Part shown: positions 34,065-44,250 of the stretch, in pieces
Layout of the letters: every line of letters starts with the position of its first letter
Position numbering within the stretch: the first letter of the stretch is position 1
Assembly: GCF_025685625.1 (NCBI RefSeq)
Contig: NZ_JAGSYI010000003.1
Coordinates: 248,001 to 312,000 of the forward strand
Length of the DNA stretch: 64,000 nt
Direction of reading: 5' to 3'
From: Acidicapsa acidisoli
GTDB taxonomy: Bacteria > Acidobacteriota > Terriglobia > Terriglobales > Acidobacteriaceae
Made by a program: the position numbers and the translations under genes
The notes under the pieces: model-generated
What the model was told of the DNA's origin: nothing
Databases searched by the model: none
Seen by the model: the letters and a program-made list of their open reading frames with translations, nothing else

Positions 34065-35012
34065 TTATTTCAGCTCCGCCAGCAAGGGATCGGGGTCCAG
34101 GAATCGTTGCGTAACGCCACCGTAGGCATCGATGCGGCGGTCGCGCAAGAAGGGCCAGTTGCGGCGCGTGTCTTCAAGCAGCGCAGGATCGATTTCTGCA
34201 ATCAGCACTTCTTCGGCGTCGTGCGAGGCCTTGGCGATGATCCGTCCAAACGGATCAGCTACAAATGAACCGCCCCAGAACTCCAGCCCCGGTCCCTCGA
34301 CGCGATTTCCAAGCACATCGCCCTGCTCATGTCCGACGCGGTTTACGCCCATGACATACACGCCGTTGGCAATTGCATGGGCTCGCTGGATCGTCTGCCA
34401 GGCGTCATACTGCGCCGCGCCAAACTCAGCCTTCTCCGCCGGATGCCAGCCGATAGCCGTCGGATAGAAAAGGGCTTCCGCGCCCTGAAGCGCAGTCAGA
34501 CGCGCACCTTCCGGATACCATTGATCCCAGCACACGAGCGTCCCGATACGCCCGAATGCCGTATCGACAGCCTGGAAGCCCCGATCGCCCGGCGTGAAGT
34601 AGAACTTCTCGTAATACAGCGGATCGTCCGGAATGTGCATCTTGCGGTAAACGCTCGCTATGTTGCCATCCGTATGAAAGGTGACTGCCGTATTGTGATA
34701 CAGCCCGGCGGCGCGGCGCTCAAAGAGCGAAGCAATCACCACGGTGCGCGTCTCTCGCGCCACTTCGCCGATGGCCGCGGTGCCGGGGCCGGGTATAGCC
34801 TCCGCGAGATCGAAAAGCCGAATATCTTCGCGCTGGCAGAAATATTGCGCCTGAAAAAGCTCCGGCAGACAGACAACATTGGCACCCAGGCGCGCGGCTT
34901 CACGAATGTGATTCAGCGCCGCAGCCAGATTGGCCTTGGGGTCAGGCCCCATGTGCATCTGGACCAGTCCGACGTTGTATTTTCTTGATTTGGTGCTTGC
35001 GAGGTGTGACAT
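34065..35012 (-). CDS. aguB: N-carbamoylputrescine amidase
   Basis: Nitrilase-superfamily enzyme that hydrolyses N-carbamoylputrescine to putrescine, carbon dioxide and ammonia. 315 residues. The Glu-Lys-Cys triad is visible in CLPELFQ, YRKMHIPD and LVCWDQWYPEGAR. First gene of the aguB-aguA pair, divergent from icd across a 283-base leader region. Confidence 0.95.
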   Translation of the reverse strand: MSHLASTKSRKYNVGLVQMHMGPDPKANLAAALNHIREAARLGANVVCLPELFQAQYFCQREDIRLFDLAEAIPGPGTAAIGEVARETRTVVIASLFERRAAGLYHNTAVTFHTDGNIASVYRKMHIPDDPLYYEKFYFTPGDRGFQAVDTAFGRIGTLVCWDQWYPEGARLTALQGAEALFYPTAIGWHPAEKAEFGAAQYDAWQTIQRAHAIANGVYVMGVNRVGHEQGDVLGNRVEGPGLEFWGGSFVADPFGRIIAKASHDAEEVLIAEIDPALLEDTRRNWPFLRDRRIDAYGGVTQRFLDPDPLLAELK

Positions 35013-35295
35013 TTCCTGTATTTCTCCGGACGTTTCCGCTTGAAAACACGACAGCTCAGACCTTCGAGTTTATCGCATCGCTGATGAGCGGAACCTATCT
35101 TTAGATGCGAAGCCGGCGCGTTCGATGCGAGATTGACCCGGCGTTCACAAATACGACCCGTAAGACAGGTTTCCGTCGGAATTGCCACCTCTAAATTCAG
35201 AGTGTTAGCCTCTTCTTTCGGCTTAATAATGGCGTGTTTTTGTTGTGAAGAGCTGAATATCGAATCTGAATCGTCGAAAGGAAACGGGGAGATCA

Positions 35296-36696
35296 ATGCA
35301 GAGTAGCTACAACGGATTGGCTTTACCGGCAGATGGCGCGCCGATCGAATATACAAATGGACAATTCACTGTTCCCGACAACCCAATCATTCCCTTCATC
35401 GAAGGCGACGGCACCGGCCGCGACATCTGGAAAGCATCGCAGCGAGTCTTTGATGCAGCTGTCGAGAAAGCCTACGGCGGCAAGCGGGCAATCAAGTGGT
35501 TCGAAATCTACGCAGGCGAAAAAGCCTTCCGTCAGTTCAGTACATGGCTGCCCGACGACAGCGTAAACGCAGCCCGCGACCTGCGCGTTTCCATCAAAGG
35601 ACCGCTGACCACCCCCGTAGGCGGTGGCATCCGCTCTCTGAATGTGGCCCTCCGGCAGATTCTGGACCTCTACTCCTGCGTCCGCCCGGTCAAGTACTAC
35701 TCCGGCGTGCCGTCGCCCGTGAAGCATCCCGAGAAGCTGGACATCCTGCTCTTCCGCGAAAATACCGAAGATGTCTATTCAGGCATTGAATTCAAGCAGG
35801 GTTCGGCCGACGTCGCGAAGCTCATCGACTTCCTCAACAACGATCTGCTGAAGGGCGGCAAAAAGCAGGTGCGCACTGATTCGGGCGTCGGCATCAAGCC
35901 GATCTCGATCTTTGGCACCAAGCGGCTCGTTCGCGCTGCCATTCGTGCTGCCCTTGATACCGGGCGCAAGACCGTCACCCTCGTCCACAAGGGCAATATC
36001 CAGAAGTTCACCGAAGGCGCATTCCGCGAATGGGGCTACGAGGTCGCGGTGCAGGAGTTCCGCGAGCAGACCGTCACCGAGCGCGAGAGCTGGATTCTGG
36101 GCAACGTCGAAGCCAACCCGTCGATCACCATCGAAGAGAACGCAGCGCTGATCGAGCCCGGCCTTGAGTTCGGCACCGATGACTTCCGCAAGGAGCTCTA
36201 TGCCGAGATCAAAGCCGTTCTCGATTCGATCGGCTCAACCCACGGCAATGGCCAGTGGAAGAAGAAGATCCTCGTCAATGACCGCATCGCCGACTCGATC
36301 TTCCAGCAGATCATTATTCGCCCCGAGGATTACAGCGTTCTGGCCACCTCGAACCTCAACGGAGACTACATCTCCGACGCAGCCGCAGCGCAGGTCGGCG
36401 GCCTCGGTATCGCTCCCGGCGCGAACATCGGCGACGGCTTCGCCGTCTTTGAAGCAACCCACGGCACCGCGCCCAAGTACGCGGACAAGGACATGATCAA
36501 CCCCGGCTCCGTCATTCTTTCCGGCGTGATGCTGCTCGAGTTTCTGGGCTGGAAGGAAGCCGCGAAATTGGTCGAAAGCGCGCTCGAAAAGACCATCGTG
36601 CAGAAGACCGTCACCTATGACTTCGCGAGGCAGCTCGAAGGCGCAACCAAGGTTGGCACCAGCGAATTTGCCACACGCATGATCGCGAACATGTAA
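35296..36696 (+). CDS. icd: Isocitrate dehydrogenase (NADP type)
   Basis: TCA-cycle enzyme, 466 residues. Signatures: [28 protein letters not shown] with the substrate Ser/Asn region ([13 protein letters not shown]), [33 protein letters not shown] and the cofactor segment [15 protein letters not shown]. Length is longer than the E. coli enzyme by about 50 residues, mostly in an insert after [12 protein letters not shown]. mdh follows after 42 bases. Confidence 0.95.
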   Translation: MQSSYNGLALPADGAPIEYTNGQFTVPDNPIIPFIEGDGTGRDIWKASQRVFDAAVEKAYGGKRAIKWFEIYAGEKAFRQFSTWLPDDSVNAARDLRVSIKGPLTTPVGGGIRSLNVALRQILDLYSCVRPVKYYSGVPSPVKHPEKLDILLFRENTEDVYSGIEFKQGSADVAKLIDFLNNDLLKGGKKQVRTDSGVGIKPISIFGTKRLVRAAIRAALDTGRKTVTLVHKGNIQKFTEGAFREWGYEVAVQEFREQTVTERESWILGNVEANPSITIEENAALIEPGLEFGTDDFRKELYAEIKAVLDSIGSTHGNGQWKKKILVNDRIADSIFQQIIIRPEDYSVLATSNLNGDYISDAAAAQVGGLGIAPGANIGDGFAVFEATHGTAPKYADKDMINPGSVILSGVMLLEFLGWKEAAKLVESALEKTIVQKTVTYDFARQLEGATKVGTSEFATRMIANM

Positions 36697-36708
36697 GTGC
36701 ACTTATAA

Positions 36709-37665
<957 letters not shown>

Positions 37666-37693
37666 CCTTTCAATATCTCCCGAACTGATTACG

Positions 37694-37725
37694 AAGGGGC
37701 TGCTCAATCCAAGAGCGGCCCTTTT
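37694..37725 (+). terminator. Intrinsic terminator of icd-mdh
   Basis: AAGGGGCTGCTC pairs with GAGCGGCCCTTTT with one bulge and a GU-type mismatch, and ends in a T-rich tract, 29 bases after the mdh stop. Confidence 0.75.
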
Positions 37726-37952
37726 CCTTTCTTCCTCGCATCTCTCCGCCTTTCGGTGGATGAAGGCGTGCACCTTTCGACCCAAGACAATCGCGCACTG
37801 CAACAGTAGCGTAACCCTCATATCTCTTTTCGGAAACGTGTCAGCGTTGAGCTTGTGGGAATGCACTCCCAAGCTGAAGTTCCGCGGAAAAATCGGACTT
37901 TGCACGAAGAGGATGCATATAGGCCAACACGTCAGGCCTTTTGGGAGGATCA

Positions 37953-40900
37953 ATGCTACGCAGATGCCTGTTGTCCGTCCTCGTTCTGCTGATGCCGTTC
38001 GCGGCGCATGCTCAAAGCAATTACGGCCTGATTCGGGGTTCGGTCCTCGATCCGCAGCATCACCCGATTCCAAATGCACAGGTGAGGTTGACTGCGAACG
38101 CCACCGGTGCATCCCGTGAAGTTACCGCCAACGCAGTCGGACTCTTTGAAGCAGCCGGCCTGCAACCGGACAGCTACGAGTTAAAGGTGCAGAGCTCCGG
38201 TTTCAGCGACGCAATCCAAACGGTCAATCTCGAAGTTGGCCAACAAACGACGCTCGATATCGTCATGGCCATCGGCACTCAGACCCAGACCGTGAGCGTC
38301 TCCGAGCGGGGCGAACTTCTCAAGACACAGGACTCCAGCGTCGGCGAAGTGGTGGATGAGAGATCCGTGGAGAACCTGCCCCTGAATGGGCGCATGCTCA
38401 TTGATCTCGTCCTCACCGTCCCAGGAGCCCACGTAAGTCACGGAGCAGCAACCGGCGACATGAATCCCCTGTATTGGCGCCCCGGACAACGATCGGCAGT
38501 GAGCATCGGCGGCAATCGCCCCAACGCCAACTACTTTCTGCTCGATGGCGCAACCAATACCGATCCGACATTCAGCACCCAGAACCTTAGCGCCTCTCCG
38601 GATGCCGTGCAGGAGTTTCAGGTGCAGACCGGTAGTTATTCAGCCGAAATGGGCGGGGCAGGAGGCGGCCAGATCAACATCGTCACACGCTCCGGTTCCA
38701 GCCATTTCCACGGCACCGCGTATGAGTTCCTGCGCAACGGCGCAATGGACGCGCATTCATTCAACCAGATGGGCGGATCGAATTTCCTCGTGCAGAACAA
38801 CTTTGGCGCCTCGCTCGGTGGTCCCTTGTGGCACACAGGCAAGACCTTCTTCTTTCTGAACTACGAGGCGCTGCGAAACGTGGAGACCATGTCCATGGTG
38901 GACACCGTGCCCACTGCAGCCGAGGCCGCGGGAGATTTCAGCCAGAGCGGCGTCGACATCTTCGATCCGAATACGACGCGAGCCAACCCCGGCTATAACC
39001 CAAGCCTGCCAGTGAGCAAGAGCAATCCTCAATACATTCGTGACCAGTTCTCCTATAACGGAGTGCTGAACGTGATCCCGCCAGAGCGTCTGGGCTCGGC
39101 AGCCAAAATCATGCTGCAGAAGTACACTCCCCAGCCCAACACCTCAGGCATGATGGGCATGACGATGATGGGTCAACCCACCGTTGTGGGTGCGGGAAAC
39201 GACGCCAATAACTACCTGGACGCGCGCAAGAGCCAGATGATGGACGACCAGGGCACAGTGCGCGTCGATCACGATTTCGCCGGGGGAGACGTCGCCTTTA
39301 TCCGTTACAGCGCGGCCGGCGAACACGGTTTCATGCCAGAGAATCTGCCAGGCTTCGGCTTCTACCACGACGATCTGTCGCAGCAAGGAACAGGCGCTTG
39401 GACTCACCTCGTTTCGAACCAAATGGTCAACATTGCGTCGGTTGCCGTTTCGCGTCTGGTAATGATGCACACCACCGAGAGCGCGAACAAGAACGACATC
39501 GTGTCGGAACTCGGCATCACCGGCACGGGATTTGGAGGCCCCGGAGCGTGGGGTGCGCCTTACTTCACTGTGCAGGGCTATTCTCCGATGGGCGACAACT
39601 ATCTGGGCACACCCATGCACGCCTGGGACACGGTAGTCGAAGGCCGCGACTCGCTGGGCTGGCAGCTTGGGCGGCACAGTCTGAAGTTTGGCGCAGCCTA
39701 TCAACGCTTCATCTGGCCGATGTGGGGGTTCTTTCAGAATCGCGGCTACTATCAGTTCACCAACGGGTACACGACCAAAGACGCTCTGAACGACGGCACG
39801 GGTTCGGCGATGGCCAGCTTCCTCCTTCAACTGCCGGCAGCGCGCCAAGGCCAGGTGGGTGTTCCGCAGATGAACCTGCGGCAGTGGTATGCGGACGGCT
39901 TCGCGCAGGATGCATGGCGGCTGACGACCACAACTACGCTGAATTACGGCGTCCGCTACGAGTACATGAGCCCCCTGGTGGACATTCACTACACGAACAG
40001 CAATCTCGTGATTACAGACGGCACTCCCCAGGTATTCATCGGCGGCCAAAACGGATATCCCAGCGGATTGATGTACTCCAACAAAGCGAACTTCGCGCCG
40101 CGCCTTGGCCTCGCGCAGAGCCTGCCCCGGCTTGGACTGGTAGCGCACGTCGCCTACGGCGTCTTCTACACGCCGGTGGATATGAACACCTGGTGCAATC
40201 AGCGCCACAACGTCCCTTACGTCTTCCCGGAAACCTCGCAGAGCGATCCCTACATTCCTTCGATCACAACACTGAACTTCCCTGCCCCGGTTCTGGGCAC
40301 CACCGCCGTGAGCTTCACCGGATTGCAGTTGCACGCTCCGGCCCAGTATGTCCAGCAATGGAGCGCCTCGCTTGAGAAGCAACTCGGCAAGGACACTACC
40401 GTAGAGGTCGGCTATCTCGGCGCAGGCGGCTTCCACCTGCAGCGCTCGCATCTGATCAACAACGCTTTGCCCGGCGCAGGGTTGATCCAGCCGCGGCGAC
40501 CATTTCCCAAGATCAGCTTCGTTCCCAACACCGTCTTTCCGGCTACAACGAAAGTGACCAGTACCACGTTCCCAGTCAGCACCATCAACCTGCTCGAAAA
40601 TACGGCGCAAAGCTGGTACGACGCAGGCTACATCAATGTACGGCGGCGCTCGTCTCATGGATTGAGCCTGCTCGCCAATTACACCTTTGCGAAGGCGTTG
40701 GAGAACGCACCGGATTTCCGCTCGCCGATGTTTGAGGCCGCCACGCCGCAAGACAACGACAACCTGGATGCCGAGAAAGGACCGGGCTGCGACATCCGGC
40801 ACAGATTCTCAGCCAGCGCCGTCTACAGCACTCCAACCTGGTCGCAGTCGCGGCTGACCAGAGCTATCACCAGGGACTGGCGCACCTCTGCCATTTACCA

Positions 40901-41327
40901 GGTGGAGACCGGATTCCCCCTCACAATCTCCGTCTTTGGCGACACGGCAAATGCTGGAACGGTCGTGGGCGAGAACCCCATTCGCGCCAATGCGACCGGT
41001 GCCGCGATCTTTGGCAAGGGAACGCGAAATTCAAATACGTGGTTCAACCCCAGCGCATTCGCCGCCCCAGCCGCCTATACCTACGGCAATGTTGGACGAA
41101 ACAGCGTGTACGGTCCGGGAATGCAGACCATGGATCTGGCTGTTGTGCGGGAATTCGGCATCAGTGAAAAGGCGAGGTTTGAAACGCGAGCGGAGTTCTT
41201 CAACGCATTCAACCACACCAATCTCGGCACGCCAAATCGCTTTGTAAACACGGCAAATTTCGGAAGCGTCACCGAAGTCTCAACCCCTGGCCGGGAAATT
41301 CAACTGAGCGCAAGGCTGTCGTTCTGA
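37953..41327 (+). CDS. TonB-dependent receptor, Oar-like, with carboxypeptidase-regulatory N-domain
   Basis: Outer-membrane protein of 1124 residues from the ATG at 37953 (GGAGG 5 bases upstream). Signal peptide LLSVLVLLMPFAAHAQS. A carboxypeptidase-D regulatory domain (about 25-105) comes first: LIRGSVLDPQHHPIPNAQV. The plug follows (VENLPLNGRMLIDLVLTVPG, GGNRPNANYFLLDGATN), then a long beta-barrel ending in an aromatic Phe (ARLSF), as outer-membrane barrels do. Such receptors are numerous in acidobacteria and may take up oligosaccharides or peptides. A small hairpin (AGGCC/GGCCT, 37921-37939) lies just before the ribosome-binding site. Confidence 0.93.
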   Translation: MLRRCLLSVLVLLMPFAAHAQSNYGLIRGSVLDPQHHPIPNAQVRLTANATGASREVTANAVGLFEAAGLQPDSYELKVQSSGFSDAIQTVNLEVGQQTTLDIVMAIGTQTQTVSVSERGELLKTQDSSVGEVVDERSVENLPLNGRMLIDLVLTVPGAHVSHGAATGDMNPLYWRPGQRSAVSIGGNRPNANYFLLDGATNTDPTFSTQNLSASPDAVQEFQVQTGSYSAEMGGAGGGQINIVTRSGSSHFHGTAYEFLRNGAMDAHSFNQMGGSNFLVQNNFGASLGGPLWHTGKTFFFLNYEALRNVETMSMVDTVPTAAEAAGDFSQSGVDIFDPNTTRANPGYNPSLPVSKSNPQYIRDQFSYNGVLNVIPPERLGSAAKIMLQKYTPQPNTSGMMGMTMMGQPTVVGAGNDANNYLDARKSQMMDDQGTVRVDHDFAGGDVAFIRYSAAGEHGFMPENLPGFGFYHDDLSQQGTGAWTHLVSNQMVNIASVAVSRLVMMHTTESANKNDIVSELGITGTGFGGPGAWGAPYFTVQGYSPMGDNYLGTPMHAWDTVVEGRDSLGWQLGRHSLKFGAAYQRFIWPMWGFFQNRGYYQFTNGYTTKDALNDGTGSAMASFLLQLPAARQGQVGVPQMNLRQWYADGFAQDAWRLTTTTTLNYGVRYEYMSPLVDIHYTNSNLVITDGTPQVFIGGQNGYPSGLMYSNKANFAPRLGLAQSLPRLGLVAHVAYGVFYTPVDMNTWCNQRHNVPYVFPETSQSDPYIPSITTLNFPAPVLGTTAVSFTGLQLHAPAQYVQQWSASLEKQLGKDTTVEVGYLGAGGFHLQRSHLINNALPGAGLIQPRRPFPKISFVPNTVFPATTKVTSTTFPVSTINLLENTAQSWYDAGYINVRRRSSHGLSLLANYTFAKALENAPDFRSPMFEAATPQDNDNLDAEKGPGCDIRHRFSASAVYSTPTWSQSRLTRAITRDWRTSAIYQVETGFPLTISVFGDTANAGTVVGENPIRANATGAAIFGKGTRNSNTWFNPSAFAAPAAYTYGNVGRNSVYGPGMQTMDLAVVREFGISEKARFETRAEFFNAFNHTNLGTPNRFVNTANFGSVTEVSTPGREIQLSARLSF

Positions 41328-41374
41328 AATACTCCAGCCTTGAAGGTTTCACGCGCGTGTTCCTTCCCCAGATA

Positions 41375-41410
41375 CACGCACGGCCTTTCCTCAAGGAAAG
41401 GCCATGCGTG
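41375..41410. terminator. Strong hairpin between the TonB receptor and the convergent cyclophilin
   Basis: CACGCACGGCCTTTCCT pairs with AGGAAAGGCCATGCGTG with one mismatch. It lies between convergent genes and likely serves both directions; no clear T run. Confidence 0.65.
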
Positions 41411-41444
41411 GCTAATCTGCACACTTGTCACAGACGGATATCTA

Positions 41445-41975
41445 TTAAGCGACGCGCTCGATCACGACAGACTCAAGCACTACCGGCTTGTGCGGCTTGT
41501 CCTGTGAGTTGCGCGGAACACCGGTGATCTTGACCGCGATGTCCTGGCCTTCTACGACTTCGCCAAAGATCGTGTGCTTGCCGGTCAGCCACAGAGTTTC
41601 CGCCGTGGTGATAAAGAACTGGCTGCCATTGGTGCCTGGGCCGGCATTGGCCATCGCCAGCTTACCGGGCTTGTCAAAGCTGTGCGGAGAACCCTTAGTC
41701 TCATCCTGGAAGCGATAGCCGGGGCCGCCCATGCCAGTGCCCGCCGGGTCGCCGCCCTGGACCATGAAGTTCGGAATCACGCGATGAAAGACCGTTCCGT
41801 CATACAGCTTGTTCTTCGATTTAACGCCGGTCAGCGGGTGCGTCCATTCGCGTGTTCCCTCCGCCAGCTCAACGAAATTGGCGACGGTGATTGGGGCGAC
41901 TTCGGGAAAGAGGCGAACGGTGATCTTGCCTTCGGTGGTGTTGAAGATGGCGTAGGTGCCGGTGGTCAGTGCCAT
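41445..41975 (-). CDS. Cyclophilin-type peptidyl-prolyl isomerase (cytoplasmic)
   Basis: 176 residues from the ATG at 41975, with AGGAG 7 bases upstream. Signatures: FHRVIPNFMVQGGDPAGTG, NGSQFFITT and HTIFGEVVEGQD. There is no signal peptide. The frame extends to 42176 without homology. A paralog with a signal peptide lies directly upstream. Confidence 0.93.
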   Translation of the reverse strand: MALTTGTYAIFNTTEGKITVRLFPEVAPITVANFVELAEGTREWTHPLTGVKSKNKLYDGTVFHRVIPNFMVQGGDPAGTGMGGPGYRFQDETKGSPHSFDKPGKLAMANAGPGTNGSQFFITTAETLWLTGKHTIFGEVVEGQDIAVKITGVPRNSQDKPHKPVVLESVVIERVA

Positions 41976-42084
41976 GGAATACTCCTGTGAAGTGTGTTTG
42001 CCTGTAGACGCATCCGTTCGCGTCGTAAGGGTTGAGTGATTACGGAAACGCACAATCGCGATGCCGGGAAATTCTGGTCTGTCT

Positions 42085-42849
42085 CTATTTAGTCTGCGGG
42101 GTGGGCTGTGCCGAGGGCTTGGAATCCGTCGCGCTGGCAGCCGGTGCAGGCGGAAGCGGCTTCCCTTCTGGCACAATCGTGACCTTGCGCAAAATCACCG
42201 GCGTATCCGGCTTGTCGTCCGAGTTGCGCGGAACGCGGGCAATTGCTTTCACTACCTCAATGCCATCCTGATCGCACTGGCCAAAGAGCGAATAATGCTG
42301 ATTGAGCGATTCATAAGCCTGTTCAGTGATAAAGAATTGGCTCCCGTCTGTGTTGGGGCCTGAGTTGGCCATGGCCAGGCGTCCGGGAACGTCAAAATTC
42401 AAGTCGGGATCGAATTCATCTTCAAACTGATAGCCGGGGTCGCCCATGCCCGTGCCCGCCGGATCGCCGCCCTGGATCATGAACTCGGGAATCACGCGAT
42501 GGAAAATAGTGCCGTCATACAGCGGCTTGTTGTGCATTTTCTTGTGGGTGGTCGGGTCAGTCCAGTCCTTGGTGCCCTCGGCGAGGGCAATAAAGTTGGC
42601 GACGGTCTTTGGAGCCTGCTTCTGATAAAACTGGCAGGTAATTCGCCCCATCGAGGTATCGAAGACCACTATTGGACCATTGGGATGAATCAGCGCCGCA
42701 GCCTGCGGAGTGGGCGAATCGGGCAATTCCTCAGCCGGTGGTGTAGCAGGCTTGGTCTCGGGAGGCGGCGGAGTCGACTGAGCCAGCGCGCCTAAAGTGG
42801 CGGCAAGGGTCAAAGCAAGGACAAGACTATTGCGGGCTTCGGCTTTCAT
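42085..42849 (-). CDS. Cyclophilin-type peptidyl-prolyl isomerase (exported)
   Basis: About 254 residues from the ATG at 42849 (a GTG at 42870 is possible). Signal peptide SLVLALTLAATLGALAQ, a Pro-rich linker, then the cyclophilin domain (FHRVIPEFMIQGGDPAGTG, DGSQFFIT, HYSLFGQCDQDG) and a Pro/Ala-rich tail. Together with the neighbour it gives one enzyme inside and one outside the cytoplasm. Confidence 0.92.
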   Translation of the reverse strand: MKAEARNSLVLALTLAATLGALAQSTPPPPETKPATPPAEELPDSPTPQAAALIHPNGPIVVFDTSMGRITCQFYQKQAPKTVANFIALAEGTKDWTDPTTHKKMHNKPLYDGTIFHRVIPEFMIQGGDPAGTGMGDPGYQFEDEFDPDLNFDVPGRLAMANSGPNTDGSQFFITEQAYESLNQHYSLFGQCDQDGIEVVKAIARVPRNSDDKPDTPVILRKVTIVPEGKPLPPAPAASATDSKPSAQPTPQTK

Positions 42850-42947
42850 ACTCCTAACAAGGTAAATCACTGCAGCAGCCCTGTGCCAGTATGAGCACGG
42901 AACCTTCCAGCCTGTGAAATGGTCTTGCGAAAAGGCTTAATGGAAAC

Positions 42948-43904
42948 TTAGCGGAAACTGGATGCGCTCAGGGTACAGCCAACACACTGGCCGCGATATA
43001 GATCACCTAAGCCCTGTTGAGCCGAAGCCCTCAGGCGCGATGCTTCCCCGTGCGATCCGGATTGATCGAGAGCCTGGGAAAAGAGAATCTCTCCCGTCAG
43101 ATATCGCGGCGATTTGCGTCCCTCAGTTTGCTCCAGGATCGTAAGTCCCTCCCGCATATTCATCAGTGCTTCCTCTATCTGATCGTTTGCCGCATAAGCC
43201 CTGCCAAGAATCAGATAGGACCATCCGGTAAGTGGAAAGTGGTCCCCGTGACTATGTTTCCTCAGGTCGAGGGTATGCTGATACCCTGCAAGCGCCGATT
43301 TGCGGTCGCCCTTTGCGCTCACAACCCATGCCTGGATTTCGCAGATCAGGGCAAGATCGTCCTCGGTAAAACCCTTTGCCGCCTTTGCTTCGATAACTGC
43401 CTTTTCGATGGCTGATTTCGCGGCTCGGATGTGATTTTGCTCCATTGCAAGCCCAGCCAGATTGGCGTAAATTCTCGCAATCCCTCGGTGGTCATTCTGC
43501 TCCTTATAGATATCGAGAGCTTGCAACCACATCCTGGAGGCGGCTTCGGCCTGGCCGGTACTTCGGCTAAGTCCGGCGAAGCAGTAGAGTGCATTGGCGT
43601 AGTCTTTGCGATTTTGTCTATCTCCCTCGAAGATGCGTAGAGCGCGCTCGTACGCGCTCTGTGATTCTTGATAACGTCCAATTTCCTGATAGGCATATCC
43701 CAACAGAGTCCACGCTCTGCCTCGCTCCGGCAGGCTCAGAGCATCGGACTCGACGAGAGGTTGAAAGCCGCGAATAGCTGAATCGAATTGCCCCTGCTTC
43801 TCAAGAAGAAGCGTTTGACTGAGTTGCTCATGCACGCTCTCCTGACCTGAAATGGCTGGAGTGAGAATGCCTGCGATCAACAGAAGTAAGTAGATGCGCG
43901 CCAT
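42948..43904 (-). CDS. Exported TPR-repeat protein
   Basis: 318 residues from the ATG at 43904, with AAGGAGGG upstream. Signal peptide IYLLLLIAGILTPAISGQ. At least five tetratricopeptide units are visible, for example AWTLLGYAYQEIGRYQESQSAYERA-type repeats with the small-large-aromatic spacing. These are protein-binding scaffolds. Divergent from the histidine kinase gene. Confidence 0.88.
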   Translation of the reverse strand: MARIYLLLLIAGILTPAISGQESVHEQLSQTLLLEKQGQFDSAIRGFQPLVESDALSLPERGRAWTLLGYAYQEIGRYQESQSAYERALRIFEGDRQNRKDYANALYCFAGLSRSTGQAEAASRMWLQALDIYKEQNDHRGIARIYANLAGLAMEQNHIRAAKSAIEKAVIEAKAAKGFTEDDLALICEIQAWVVSAKGDRKSALAGYQHTLDLRKHSHGDHFPLTGWSYLILGRAYAANDQIEEALMNMREGLTILEQTEGRKSPRYLTGEILFSQALDQSGSHGEASRLRASAQQGLGDLYRGQCVGCTLSASSFR

Positions 43905-44250
43905 AATCGGACCCTCCTTGGGGGAAACGATTTCTCCGACATCGCTGAGGGCGACGCGGCACCGCATATCGCCTGCCGATTTCTCTATGCGCGCACCATG
44001 CCATAACGGCTGTCTATGTAACCCCTTTTATATGTTGGTCATCGACAAGCCGCATCGCCCGGCCAAAAGTCGACGCATGTTCGCTTCCGACCGCTTTATT
44101 CCAAAAATGAACATGCGACTAAGAAGACCTATCCAGTTATACCGATCTCGCAAGTTCCTGCGCTTCCGGTATACACTTGAGCAGAATTCCTTTTGAATCG
44201 CCGCTACAATCAGCAGGATTCGTCTATGCGCGTGACCGGCAAACGGAGCG
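43905..44250. other. Divergent intergenic region between TPR gene and histidine kinase
   Basis: About 345 bases with a lower GC middle part. It must hold both promoters; no reliable hexamer pair or gene is seen. Confidence 0.4.

Noticed and set aside
39144-40802. A 552-codon open frame on the minus strand inside the TonB receptor gene
   Set aside because: It lies fully antisense to a gene with clear receptor motifs and has no recognisable domain; high GC makes such frames common.
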